Of a stretch of DNA of 64,000 bases, positions 1 through 12,600 are shown one piece after another (position 1 is the stretch's first letter; each line of letters opens with the position of its first letter). This DNA is from Polynucleobacter sp. HIN11 (GTDB lineage: Bacteria > Pseudomonadota > Gammaproteobacteria > Burkholderiales > Burkholderiaceae). The stretch is from assembly GCF_030297675.1 (NCBI RefSeq), contig NZ_AP028142.1, positions 1,302,001-1,366,000 of the forward strand. The letters are read 5' to 3'. The notes below the pieces were generated by a model. It was not told where the DNA came from. It was given only the letters and a program-made list of their open reading frames with translations, and searched no databases. The position numbers and the translations under genes are program-made.

Positions 1-612
1 GGTACCTAAGTTGGTATCCGTACTAATCGCCAAGGTACCCGCATTAATGGTGGTGGTGCCGGTGTAATCGTTATTGCCTGCTAGGGTGAACGTGCCGCTA
101 CCCACCTTCACGAGGTTACCCGTACCACTCATCACACCGCTTAAGGTGGTGTTGTTGCTATCACCGGTGGTGAGTGTGAAGTTATTGAGGTTGACATTAC
201 CAGCGCCTTGTACCGAGGCGATGGTGTCGTTGGCAGCAACGTTATAGGTAGCGCCACTGGCTACGGTTACGGCGGTGCTATCCGATAAGGCGCCGGTCAC
301 ACTTAAGGTACCCGCATTAATGGTGGTGGTGCCGGTGTAATCGTTATTGCCTGCTAGGGTGAACGTGCCGCTACCCACCTTCACGAGGTTACCCGTACCA
401 CTCATCACACCGCTTAAGGTGGTGTTGTTGCTATCACCGGTGGTGAGTGTGAAGTTATTGAGGTTGACATTACCAGCGCCTTGTACCGAGGCGATGGTGT
501 CGTTGGCAGCAACGTTATAGGTAGCGCCACTGGCTACGGTTACGGCGGTGCTATCCGATAAGGCGCCGGTCACACTTAAGGTACCCGCATTAATGGTGGT
601 GGTGCCGGTGTA
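1..612 (-). repeat. 273-bp in-frame tandem repeat array, first block
   Basis: Full units lie at 34-306 and 307-579, with a partial third from 580 to about 612. Each encodes 91 residues that include one beta-strand repeat (GNLVKVGSGTFTLAGNNDYT). Bases 1-611 match 1552-2162 (offset 1551), so the block belongs to a larger duplication cut by the window edge. Confidence 0.9.
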
Positions 613-3600
613 GGCGTTGGTATTACCTAGAGCTAAGGTGCTGCTACCTGCTTTCTCTAGAGAGCCAGCACCACTGATTCCACCACTGTAGGTTTGATTG
701 GTATTGCTGTTGACCAGCAAGATGCCATTATTAGCAATCGCACCAGCGTAGCTACCATTACCTAAAGTACCGGTCACTGTAAACGTACCGCCGGTAATCG
801 TAGTGTTACCGGTGTAGGTGTTATTACCCGCGAGGATTAAGACACCATCTAAGCCAACGTTCGCGGAGAGTGTGAGTGCGCCAGAGCCGGTAATAACTCC
901 AGACACAGTAATTGTGGTGCCGTTATTGACCTGGATGGTGTTGCTACCGATTAAGGTAATGCCACGGTTGGCAGCAAAGGTGATATTCGCACCGTTGTAA
1001 TTAAAGAGTGCACCGCCATTGAGGGTTAATTGATCGGCAACCGCACTGCCTGGTGCAGTACCTAAGTTCGCGTCTGAGCCAATATTGAGCTGACCGCCAG
1101 CAATGGTGGTCTTACCGGTATAGGTGTTATTACCCGAGAGGATTAAGGTGCCAGCACCCTCTTTGAGTACCGAGCCTGAGCCACTGATCACGCCACCGAG
1201 CTCTTGGTTAGCACTGCTATTGATGTGCAAGATACCGTTGTTGACGAGATCAGCAATATAAGTACCACTACCTAAGGTACCGGTCACACCTAAGGTACCG
1301 GCACTGATGGTGGTGATACCAGTGTAGGTGTTGTTACCGGAGAGGATTAAGGTACCAGCACCGGCTTTCGTAAAGGCTCCACTACCAGCCATGATGCCGC
1401 CATAGGTTAAGGTGGTTGCCCCATTGACATTGATGGTGCCGCCAGAGCTACCTAAGGTAATACCGCGATTGGCGCTTAAGGTAAAGGTAGCGGTGCTGTT
1501 TAAGGTACCGCCATTGAGAACCAGATGTCCAGGTGTGGCACTCGCTGGTGCGGTACCTAAGTTGGTATCCGTACTAATCGCCAAGGTACCCGCATTAATG
1601 GTGGTGGTGCCGGTGTAATCGTTATTGCCTGCTAGGGTGAACGTGCCGCTACCCACCTTCACGAGGTTACCCGTACCACTCATCACACCGCTTAAGGTGG
1701 TGTTGTTGCTATCACCGGTGGTGAGTGTGAAGTTATTGAGGTTGACATTACCAGCGCCTTGTACCGAGGCGATGGTGTCGTTGGCAGCAACGTTATAGGT
1801 AGCGCCACTGGCTACGGTTACGGCGGTGCTATCCGATAAGGCGCCGGTCACACTTAAGGTACCCGCATTAATGGTGGTGGTGCCGGTGTAATCGTTATTG
1901 CCTGCTAGGGTGAACGTGCCGCTACCCACCTTCACGAGGTTACCCGTACCACTCATCACACCGCTTAAGGTGGTGTTGTTGCTATCACCGGTGGTGAGTG
2001 TGAAGTTATTGAGGTTGACATTACCAGCGCCTTGTACCGAGGCGATGGTGTCGTTGGCAGCAACGTTATAGGTAGCGCCACTGGCTACGGTTACGGCGGT
2101 GCTATCCGATAAGGCGCCGGTCACACTTAAGGTACCCGCATTAATGGTGGTGGTGCCGGTGTAATCGTTATTGCCACTGAAGATCACCGTACCTAAACCA
2201 CCCTTAGTGATGCTGTAGGGGCCGGAGATCACACCACTCAAGGTGAACTGATCGCCTACGTTGGTGGCGCTAATGGTACTGTCAGCCGTTAAGGTGATAT
2301 TACCCGCCAAGGAACTAGTAACATCCTTGAGAGTGCCGCCACTTAGGGTAATAGCCTCAGCGCCAACAGTCACGTTATAGAGATCTAAGGTGGCGCCACT
2401 AGCAATTGTGGTGCCACCAGCGGTAGTACCCAAACCATTGTTATGGGTGACAACAACAGTACCCGCATTAATGGTGGTGGTGCCGGTGTAATCGTTATTG
2501 CCTGCTAGGGTGAACGTGCCGCTACCCACCTTCACGAGGTTACCCGTACCACTCATCACACCGCTTAAGGTGGTGTTGTTGCTATCACCGGTGGTGAGTG
2601 TGAAGTTATTGAGGTTGACATTACCAGCGCCTTGTACCGAGGCGATGGTGTCGTTGGCAGCAACGTTATAGGTAGCGCCACTGGCTACGGTTACGGCGGT
2701 GCTATCCGATAAGGCGCCGGTCACACTTAAGGTACCCGCATTAATGGTGGTGGTGCCGGTGTAGGTGTTGGAGTTGCTTAAGGTTACGGTATTCGTACCG
2801 ACTTTATTTAAATTGTATGCATTACCACCGTCGCCAATCACACCGCTAATCGTTAGATTCTGAGTGCCGCCTATGGATGTATGGCCCATGAACGTGAGGC
2901 TACCGCTTGCTAAACCAGTTGTGCCACTCGTACTAGTCAGCGCCCCGACCGTAGCGCCTGTACCAGCACCAATTAAATTGAGATTGTTCGCAACGGTATA
3001 ACCTGCTAAATCAAGTGTTGCACCACTAACAACAGTAATTGCACCTGTACCAAAAGCACCAGTGCTGATTGAGCCACCACTCATCACAGTACTAATTCCA
3101 GCCTTTAAGGTTCCACTGTTGACATTAGTGCCGCCCGAGTAGGTGTTGGCGTTCGTCATCAATAAAGTGCCATCACCTGTTTTGATAATGGAACGACTGC
3201 CGCCCGTCTCAGAAATTAATCCTGAGACTGTTAATGTACCGCTCGTAACATCAAAGGTGGTGTCGCTCGAGAGCACTAAAGCGCCGGAGAACGCGCCAGA
3301 GCCAGAGGAAGTTGCGATCGATCCACCATTAAGAATGACTGGCTCTACGCCAATATCCGCTTGAAGATCTAGAACACCCCCATTAAGAGTAATACCTTGA
3401 TCGGTTGATCCCAGCCCAGCTGAATTCGTGACTACCAGTGTGCCGGACCTAAGAGTTGTTAAACCTTGATAAGTATTCGTGCCAGACAACGTATAGGTGG
3501 CTGAACCCATAAATTCTAGGGTGCCCGTTCCGGATATCGCACGTCCGACTGTTTGCGCTCCCGCTAAATTAAAGATGAGATTGCCATTGTTCGTAATGGC

Positions 3601-6600
3601 ATCAGTACCGATGGAGTTGGTGCTGCCACCAACACCAACTTGTAGCGTACCAGCGCTAATCGTGATGGTGCTTGCATTATTTGTACCAGCAAGTATTACG
3701 CTGCCCATTTGGCCATCGCCATTAATCATGAGTGGATGATTGCCAGTGATTACTCCACCGAAAGTCAACGTCTTTCCGCTGTTTGCAGCCAGTCCGCCGC
3801 CAGAGCTTCCCACGGTAATGCCGCGATTACTATCTAGGCTAAAGGTTTCGCTAGCTTGTAAGACCCCATTATTGAGGGTGATTGCTGAAGAATTGAGGGA
3901 GCTAATTACACCCAAGGCGGCATCGTCATGAATCACCACAATACCGCCATTAATGGTGGTTGTTCCCGTAAAGGTGTTGTTCGCACTCAAGGTTAAGATA
4001 CCGGCACCCGACTTAGTTAAGGCACCACTTCCAGTAGCAATGCTAGAGCTGACCACAGTATTACCAGCCCCACCAATTGTTAAATTAGTATTCGAACCAC
4101 TAACTGCGCTCCCGATACTAAGGGTGCCGGAGGCATTCACACTGAAGGTCATAGAACTGCCAAACGTGATCGTGGAATCACTATCACCCAAAGTGCTCGT
4201 TCCGCCAACAGTGAAGCCGCCATTCATCGTGATTGTTGATGGGCTCAGTGCTGTTAAGCCATTACTATAAGTTTGCGTTCCTCCGCTCGCTCCAAGCGTT
4301 AAGGTACCGGTGTTACTGAAGGTCACCGCATTGGTGATCGTGCCGGTGGTAGCGTTGAGCGCCAGGTTGTACCCTGCACTATTGGTGTTCAGAGTGGTGG
4401 CGGTGAGTGCGCCATTGAAGGTGATGGTACCGGCGGTATCGGTCAGGGTTACGGTAGTAGCGCCAACAGTACTACTGAAGGTGGTGCCACCTGAGTTGGT
4501 AATGGTAAGTGTGCCGATATTGGTACCAATCGCACCACTGACGGTCACTGCACCAGTGGTGTTAATAGTGAGGTTTGCGCTACCACTGGATGGTCCCGTT
4601 ACGGTGGTGAGGCTAATCGGGGTGGCTACACCAGTGCCAATGGTGAGGTTGTTATTAAGATTAATTGCACCGGTGGTAATTTGACCGGTAGAAGTACCAC
4701 CAATCGTGGAGGTACCACCGATGGTCAGTGCGGTATTGCTATCACCCAAGGTAATCACGCCAGTACCGGCTGCACTCACCGTACCGTTAACAGTGATGGC
4801 ACTCGGAGCCGTGGCAGTAACACCACCAGTAAACGCAGTGGTATCACCACCATTACCTAAGGTCACCGTACCAGTATTGGCAAAGGTGGTTGCACCGGCG
4901 ATGCTATTCGTAGAACCATTAAGTACGACGTTATAGGCAGCCGAGCCAGCACCGACGGTCATACCGGTGGACAGGGTGAGGTTGTCACTGAAGGTGATGG
5001 TGTTATTCGCGGTAGTGCTAGTGATTGCAAGCGATGCTGCACTCACGGTGCCACCGAAGGTGGTGCCACCTGAGTTAGTGATGGTGATCGTGCCGATGTC
5101 GGTACCGATGGTGCTGGAGATGGTGACGGCACCGGTGGTGTTGATCACAATGTTTGAGCTAGCTCCACCTACAGTTCCCGTGATAGAGGCTACCGTAATC
5201 GCACCAGAGTTACCACTTCCCAAATAAAGCGTAACCCCATTACCTAAAATCACATTGTTTAAGGTAATCGCAGATGTTCCAAAATCAAAGGTGCTCGTTT
5301 GATTGAGGAAGCTTGTGGTGCCACCCAAATTAAAGGAGCAATTCACTGCACCAGTACATTGAGTAGGATCGCCTGCCGTAAATGTTCCAGCGAGAATATT
5401 ATTTCCAGTGGTATGCGTGATGCCGCGTGAGAATGTGAGGGTATCGCCCGTCGCATCTCCGTAGTAAACGTCTCCAGTTGTATTGAGTGTGACCGCATTA
5501 GTCACATCAGTAGTTGTACCGAAGAACTTAATATCAGCAGTACCGCCAGCATTGGTTAATGTTCCCGCATAGAGATTATTGCTAAATTCAATAGTGCCGG
5601 AACTGGTTGTCAATGCAAGCGTTGAGATGCGATCACCAGTGCCACCGACCGAGCCGCCAAAAGTAATGCCGCCGGAGTTGGTGATGGTCAAGGTACCAAT
5701 ATCCGTACCAATGCTGCCACTTAAAGTAACCACATCGCTGGTATTGATCGTAATGTGCGATTTAGCACCAGCGGCAGTTCCCGAAATCGAACTTAAGGTC
5801 ATGGGTGTGGCCGCGCCAGCGCCAAGCGTCAAGGTGGCGCCATCATCTAAAGTCACCGCCCCTAACGTAATTCGGCCCGTAGTGGGGCTTAAGGTAGTGC
5901 TGACCTCAAAGCGGACTGGTACATTGATAAACAACTCATTGGCAGTAGCTGAAATTGTCTGGGCTTTAATCGTGACTGCAGAAGCGTTGGCGATCGATAG
6001 GCCGCCCACAAAACTAAAGGTATCCGTCGCGAAGTCACCCAACCGAATCGTGCCTGTATTGTAGAACGTGGCAGTTGTTGTAATAGTTGTAGCACCAACC
6101 GCTAAGGCAATGTTGTTCAGCGCGATGGCAAAGGCATTGGATCCACTACTTGCACCAACGACCAGAGCTTGTGCAACGATGGTGCCATTGACCGTAATGG
6201 TGCCAGTCTGACTTGCATCGCCTAAGGTGAGCGTACCGATTTGAGTGGAGGAGCCGATCACACCGGAGAGTGTCACCACTCCACCCTTCGATTTAAGAGT
6301 GAGCGCCTCAAGACCAGCAGAAGTTCCTTGAATAGGACCATGGATCGTAATCGCTGCACCAGCACCTGCATTGGCATAGGTATTGATCACAGTATTAGCT
6401 GCTAAGGTGGTGGTAACTGCAGTTGCACCAATCGAAACCGCCGCACTGTCAGTGTTGATGGTTCCGGCCAGAGTAATTGCCGATGGCGCAGTCGCAGTTA
6501 ATGCAGCACCAAAACTGAGTGTTCCTCCGCTCGCACCGAGCGTTAAGGTACCGGTGTTGCTAAAGGTCACCGCATTCGTAATCGTACCGCTGGCGCCATT

Positions 6601-9600
6601 AAGCGCTAAGTTATAGGCTTGGGTGGCGGTATTGAGTGTGCTGGTAGTGAGTGCATCATTAAATGTGATCGTGCCGACAGTATTGGTGAGTGTTACCGTC
6701 GTAGCATTTACGGTACCACTAAAGGTCGTGCCACCAGAATGGGTGATGATAAGCGTACCCACACCGGAGACCGAGGAGCCAGTAATTTCTGCACCCGCTA
6801 CACCACCGGTGACGAGTGTCAGGTTATATGTTGCACCAGTCACTGCACCGATGCTGAGATCAGCCACGTTGGTGGTGGCGTTGGTATTCAGTGTCGTCGC
6901 AGCGCCTAAGGTAATCGCACCGAAGCTCATCGCCGCATTGCTGCTGCTAATGGTACCCCTGATGGTGCGTGCACTTGGTGCGGTCGCTGTTAAACCACCG
7001 GTGAAGGCTAAAGTTCCCCCACTTGCTCCAAGCGTTAAGGTACCGGTGTTACTGAAGGTCACCGCATTGGTGATCGTGCCGGTGGTAGCGTTGAGCGCCA
7101 GGTTGTACCCTGCACTATTGGTGTTCAGAGTGGTGGCGGTGAGTGCGCCATTGAAGGTGATGGTACCGGCGGTATCGGTCAGGGTTACGGTAGTAGCGCC
7201 AACAGTACTACTGAAGGTGGTGCCACCTGAGTTGGTAATGGTAAGTGTGCCGATATTGGTACCAATCGCACCACTGACGGTCACTGCACCAGTGGTGTTA
7301 ATAGTGAGGTTTGCGCTACCACTGGATGGTCCCGTTACGGTGGTGAGGCTAATCGGGGTGGCTACACCAGTGCCAATGGTGAGGTTGTTATTAAGATTAA
7401 TTGCACCGGTGGTAATTTGACCGGTAGAAGTACCACCAATCGTGGAGGTACCACCGATGGTCAGTGCGGTATTGCTATCACCCAAGGTAATCACGCCAGT
7501 ACCGGCTGCACTCACCGTACCGTTAACAGTGATGGCACTCGGAGCCGTGGCAGTAACACCACCAGTAAACGCAGTGGTATCACCACCATTACCTAAGGTC
7601 ACCGTACCAGTATTGGCAAAGGTGGTTGCACCGGCGATGCTATTCGTAGAACCATTAAGTACGACGTTATAGGCAGCCGAGCCAGCACCGACGGTCATAC
7701 CGGTGGACAGGGTGAGGTTGTCACTGAAGGTGATGGTGTTATTCGCGGTAGTGCTAGTGATTGCAAGCGATGCTGCACTCACGGTGCCACCGAAGGTGGT
7801 GCCACCTGAGTTAGTGATGGTGATCGTGCCGATGTCGGTACCGATGGTGCTGGAGATGGTGACGGCACCGGTGGTGTTGATCACAATGTTTGAGGTGGTG
7901 CCGTCTGCAGTGCCCGCAATCGAAGAGAGGTTAATAGCATTGGCAATGCCCGTACCAATGGTGAGGGTCACACCATCGGCGAGGGTGGTAGCACCCAAAG
8001 TGATGGCGCCAGTGGAGGTGCCGCCTACTGTTGTATTAGCCAAAATGCTAACTGCTGTTGTACCCAAATTAAGAGCACTTGAACCAGATGTAATCGCAAT
8101 AGTTCCGGATAAATACTTCGCACTTGGCGCAGTCGCAGTTAATGCAGCACCAAAACTGAGTGTTCCTCCGCTCGCACCGAGCGTTAAGGTACCGGTGTTG
8201 CTAAAGGTCACCGCATTCGTAATCGTACCGCTGGCGCCATTAAGCGCTAAGTTATAGGCTTGGGTGGCGGTATTGAGTGTGCTGGTAGTGAGTGCATCAT
8301 TAAATGTGATCGTGCCGACAGTATTGGTGAGTGTTACCGTCGTAGCATTTACGGTACCACTAAAGGTCGTGCCACCAGAATGGGTGATGATAAGCGTACC
8401 CACACCGGAGACCGAGGAGCCAGTAATTTCTGCACCCGCTACACCACCGGTGACGAGTGTCAGGTTATATGTTGCACCAGTCACTGCACCGATGCTGAGA
8501 TCAGCCACGTTGGTGGTGGCGTTGGTATTCAGTGTCGTCGCAGCGCCTAAGGTAATCGCACCGAAGCTCATCGCCGCATTGCTGCTGCTAATGGTACCCC
8601 TGATGGTGCGTGCACTTGGTGCGGTCGCTGTTAAACCACCGGTGAAGGCTAAAGTTCCCCCACTTGCTCCAAGCGTTAAGGTACCGGTGTTACTGAAGGT
8701 CACCGCATTGGTGATCGTGCCGGTGGTAGCGTTGAGCGCCAGGTTGTACCCTGCACTATTGGTGTTCAGAGTGGTGGCGGTGAGTGCGCCATTGAAGGTG
8801 ATGGTACCGGCGGTATCGGTCAGGGTTACGGTAGTAGCGCCAACAGTACTACTGAAGGTGGTGCCACCTGAGTTGGTAATGGTAAGTGTGCCGATATTGG
8901 TACCAATCGCACCACTGACGGTCACTGCACCAGTGGTGTTAATAGTGAGGTTTGCGCTACCACTGGATGGTCCCGTTACGGTGGTGAGGCTAATCGGGGT
9001 GGCTACACCAGTGCCAATGGTGAGGTTGTTATTAAGATTAATTGCACCGGTGGTAATTTGACCGGTAGAAGTACCACCAATCGTGGAGGTACCACCGATG
9101 GTCAGTGCGGTATTGCTATCACCCAAGGTAATCACGCCAGTACCGGCTGCACTCACCGTACCGTTAACAGTGATGGCACTCGGAGCCGTGGCAGTAACAC
9201 CACCAGTAAACGCAGTGGTATCACCACCATTACCTAAGGTCACCGTACCAGTATTGGCAAAGGTGGTTGCACCGGCGATGCTATTCGTAGAACCATTAAG
9301 TACGACGTTATAGGCAGCCGAGCCAGCACCGACGGTCATACCGGTGGACAGGGTGAGGTTGTCACTGAAGGTGATGGTGTTATTCGCGGTAGTGCTAGTG
9401 ATTGCAAGCGATGCTGCACTCACGGTGCCACCGAAGGTGGTGCCACCTGAGTTAGTGATGGTGATCGTGCCGATGTCGGTACCGATGGTGCTGGAGATGG
9501 TGACGGCACCGGTGGTGTTGATCACAATGTTTGAGGTGGTGCCGTCTGCAGTGCCCGCAATCGAAGAGAGGTTAATAGCATTGGCAATGCCCGTACCAAT

Positions 9601-12600
9601 GGTGAGGGTCACACCATCGGCGAGGGTGGTAGCACCCAAAGTGATGGCGCCAGTGGAGGTGCCGCCTACTGTTGTATTCGAATTGACGGTAATCGGAGCG
9701 CCCAGATTAATTACACCGCTTCCAGCAGCGGTAATCGTTCCTCCAAGATGAATGCGGCTCGGAGCCGTGGCAGTAACACCACCAGTAAACGCAGTGGTAT
9801 CACCACCATTACCTAAGGTCACCGTACCAGTATTGGCAAAGGTGGTTGCACCGGCGATGCTATTCGTAGAACCATTAAGTACGACGTTATAGGCAGCCGA
9901 GCCAGCACCGACGGTCATACCGGTGGACAGGGTGAGGTTGTCACTGAAGGTGATGGTGTTATTCGCGGTAGTGCTAGTGATTGCAAGCGATGCTGCACTC
10001 ACGGTGCCACCGAAGGTGGTACCACCTGAGTTGGTGATGGTAATCGTGCCGATGTCGGTACCGATGGTTGTTGTAACACCAACCGTACTAGTTGAATTAA
10101 TCACAATGTGCGATGTTGTACCGCTAGCAGTACCCGCAATCGAGTTAATCGTAATGGTTGCAGGTCCGCCATTACCCAGGGTAATCGTTACACCATTGGC
10201 CAGAGTAATGTTTCCGAGAACAACGGCATCCGAGGGATTGATATAGGTAGTATCGGCACTAAGTGTCAAGCCACGGCTAGCGCCCAAGTTATAGCGATAG
10301 GTGGTATCAATACTTCCCACCACCGTATTGCCTGTGCCAGTGAGGGTTAACTCATAGAGCGCGATCGTGCCACCAACATTTCCAAGCGTAATGGTGCCGG
10401 AACCGTTGGCAATGGTTAATGAGTAAGTGCCGGCCACTGTTCCGGTACCGCCATCAATCGTGCCCGTCGTGATATTGGCATTGGTGGTGGTAACTGTTGG
10501 GCTAAAGAACAGTTGGGTTGTACGTGAGGTGCCCCTTAGATCAATCGCACCGGTAGTGGTGAGGCTACCCCGCAATTGATTAATACCGGTACCGAAAAGG
10601 GTCAGGCTCTGAAGGCTTGTGCCATTACCCACATTTGCCAAATCAATGATACCTGCTCCATTAGAAATGTTTAAGGTAAAAGCGCCATTAGTATCGCCCA
10701 GAGTAATTGTTCCTGCCGAGTTACTCGTAAGCGTTGTAGCAGCTACGAGGGAATTCGTACGCGAAGCTCCCTTAAGATTAATGTCGCTAGTAGCGGTAAT
10801 TGCGCTTGGTAGGGTATTTGCTCCAGTTCCCTGCAAATCTAGCGAACTGATTGCTACATTGCCGCCAATAACTCCACCAAAACTAATCGCTCCAGTACCC
10901 GCATTAATGGTGAGTGCTCTTGCTCCATTGATGGTGGTGGTTGAACCACTAAACGTAATATTAGAATCGCTCGCCGTCAGCGTAATAGCGCCGGTAGATA
11001 AAGTGATGGGGCCGGTATAGGTTTGTGTGCCGCCTGATGTGATGTTTTGTGCGATGGTGTATCCAGCGGTACCACTTAAGCTTAAATTACCGGTAGTTGT
11101 GATACCAACCGTAGTTACAGAGCCGACGGTATAAGCCGTGTTCTGTGCATAGCTTAGAACACCCGTATCAGCAGCTAAAGTCGTAATCGCATTACTTGTG
11201 CGACTTAAGGTAAAGGTACCCGTTCCCAATAAACGTAAACCGCTTGCTGAAATATTTTGACTCTGCGTTACTGTTCCTGTTGTGCTTAATGTCAGATTGC
11301 CGCTCGTAGTCAGTCCAGCGGTTCCGACTGTACCAATCGCAAAGTCGCCATTCTCGGTAAATGAAACAGTGCCAGTATTACCGGCTAAAGTAGTAATCGC
11401 GTTACCAGTGTTGGTGAGCGTGTAAGTACCGCCGGTGCCGAGAAGTTGCAGGCCGGCAGCAGAGAGATCTGCCCCACTATCTTGGGTTACCGTGCCACGC
11501 GTATTTAAGGTCAAGGTATTAGTGGTACCAGAGCTACCAAGAACCGATACCGCACCTGTAAATTGCATCCCACCATTTGAGCTAGCACCGCCATTAATCA
11601 GGGTGAGGGAATCATTAAAGGTGTAAGCACCGATCGTGATCTTGCCTGTGCCGCTCGCACTACCAATCGTGATAGATGAGAAACCGTTTTGTAAATAATC
11701 AAGCTCGGCACTCGTGAGATTGAGAGAGCCGTCTGCTCCAGCCAAACCAATCGTCGTAGTTGCGGTACGAGGGGCAATGGTTAAGGTGTTTGTTCCCGAG
11801 ATGTTAGCGCCCAGGCTGATAGCATCAGCGGCGATTGAAAGAGCGCTACCGCCCATATTAATCGTGCCACCTGCCCCAGTGATCACTGAGCCGGCAGTAA
11901 GTGCTGTGGTGCTCAAAATATTCATACCTCCAACAGCGCCATTAATGGTAAGGACTCCAGAGCCTACATCTATCGTTAAAGTTCTAGCAGTGCTCGTTGC
12001 ACTATTGACAGTTGAACTAAAGGTAATGTCGGCATTGCTCGCTGTGAGCGTGGTGTTAGTGCCAATGGTCAGGGCACCACTATAGGTTTGTGAACCCGAA
12101 GTCGTGATTGCATTGGTGTTAATTGTGGTGGCGCCACTGATGGACAGATTCTTGGCCGTACCCGTGAGTACGACGGTGTCGGAGTCGGCATTACCAAATA
12201 CAGCGTTACCAGCAATACTGAGTCCATGGGCTCCAGAGACCGTGCCATTAAAGGTTGCAGTACTAGCCGTTAGAGTTGCACTATTTCCGAGGCTGACATT
12301 GTTGGCATAAGTTTGTACTCCACCGGTCGTATCAATTGCCCCACCATTAATTGCGGTGGTACCAGTAGTACCATTTTGCACTACCGAGGCTGCCACGACA
12401 GTTCCTGAGAACGTGCTTGTTCCGGTGCTTGTCAAGGCGATATTGCCAAGTCCGCGAGAACCCCCCACTGCTCCTGTGAAGGTAATGTTTCCACTACCAG
12501 TGCTAATCGTAATATTGCGTGGGGTAGCACCATCACTATTCACAGTACCGCCAAGAACGACTTCGCCAGTAGTTACCGCATAGGAAATCGCTAGAGAAGC

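Noticed and set aside
34..2763. Regular repeats that might suggest a CRISPR array.
   Set aside because: Units are 273 bp, lie in a coding frame, have no short unique spacers and no cas genes are nearby.
6623..9061. Long plus-strand open frames of up to 265 codons, rich in Val, Pro, Leu and Ala, opposite the giant gene.
   Set aside because: They lie antisense to a continuous coding frame with clear protein motifs, recur exactly with the DNA repeats, and have no ribosome sites or domain motifs. They are by-products of codon bias.
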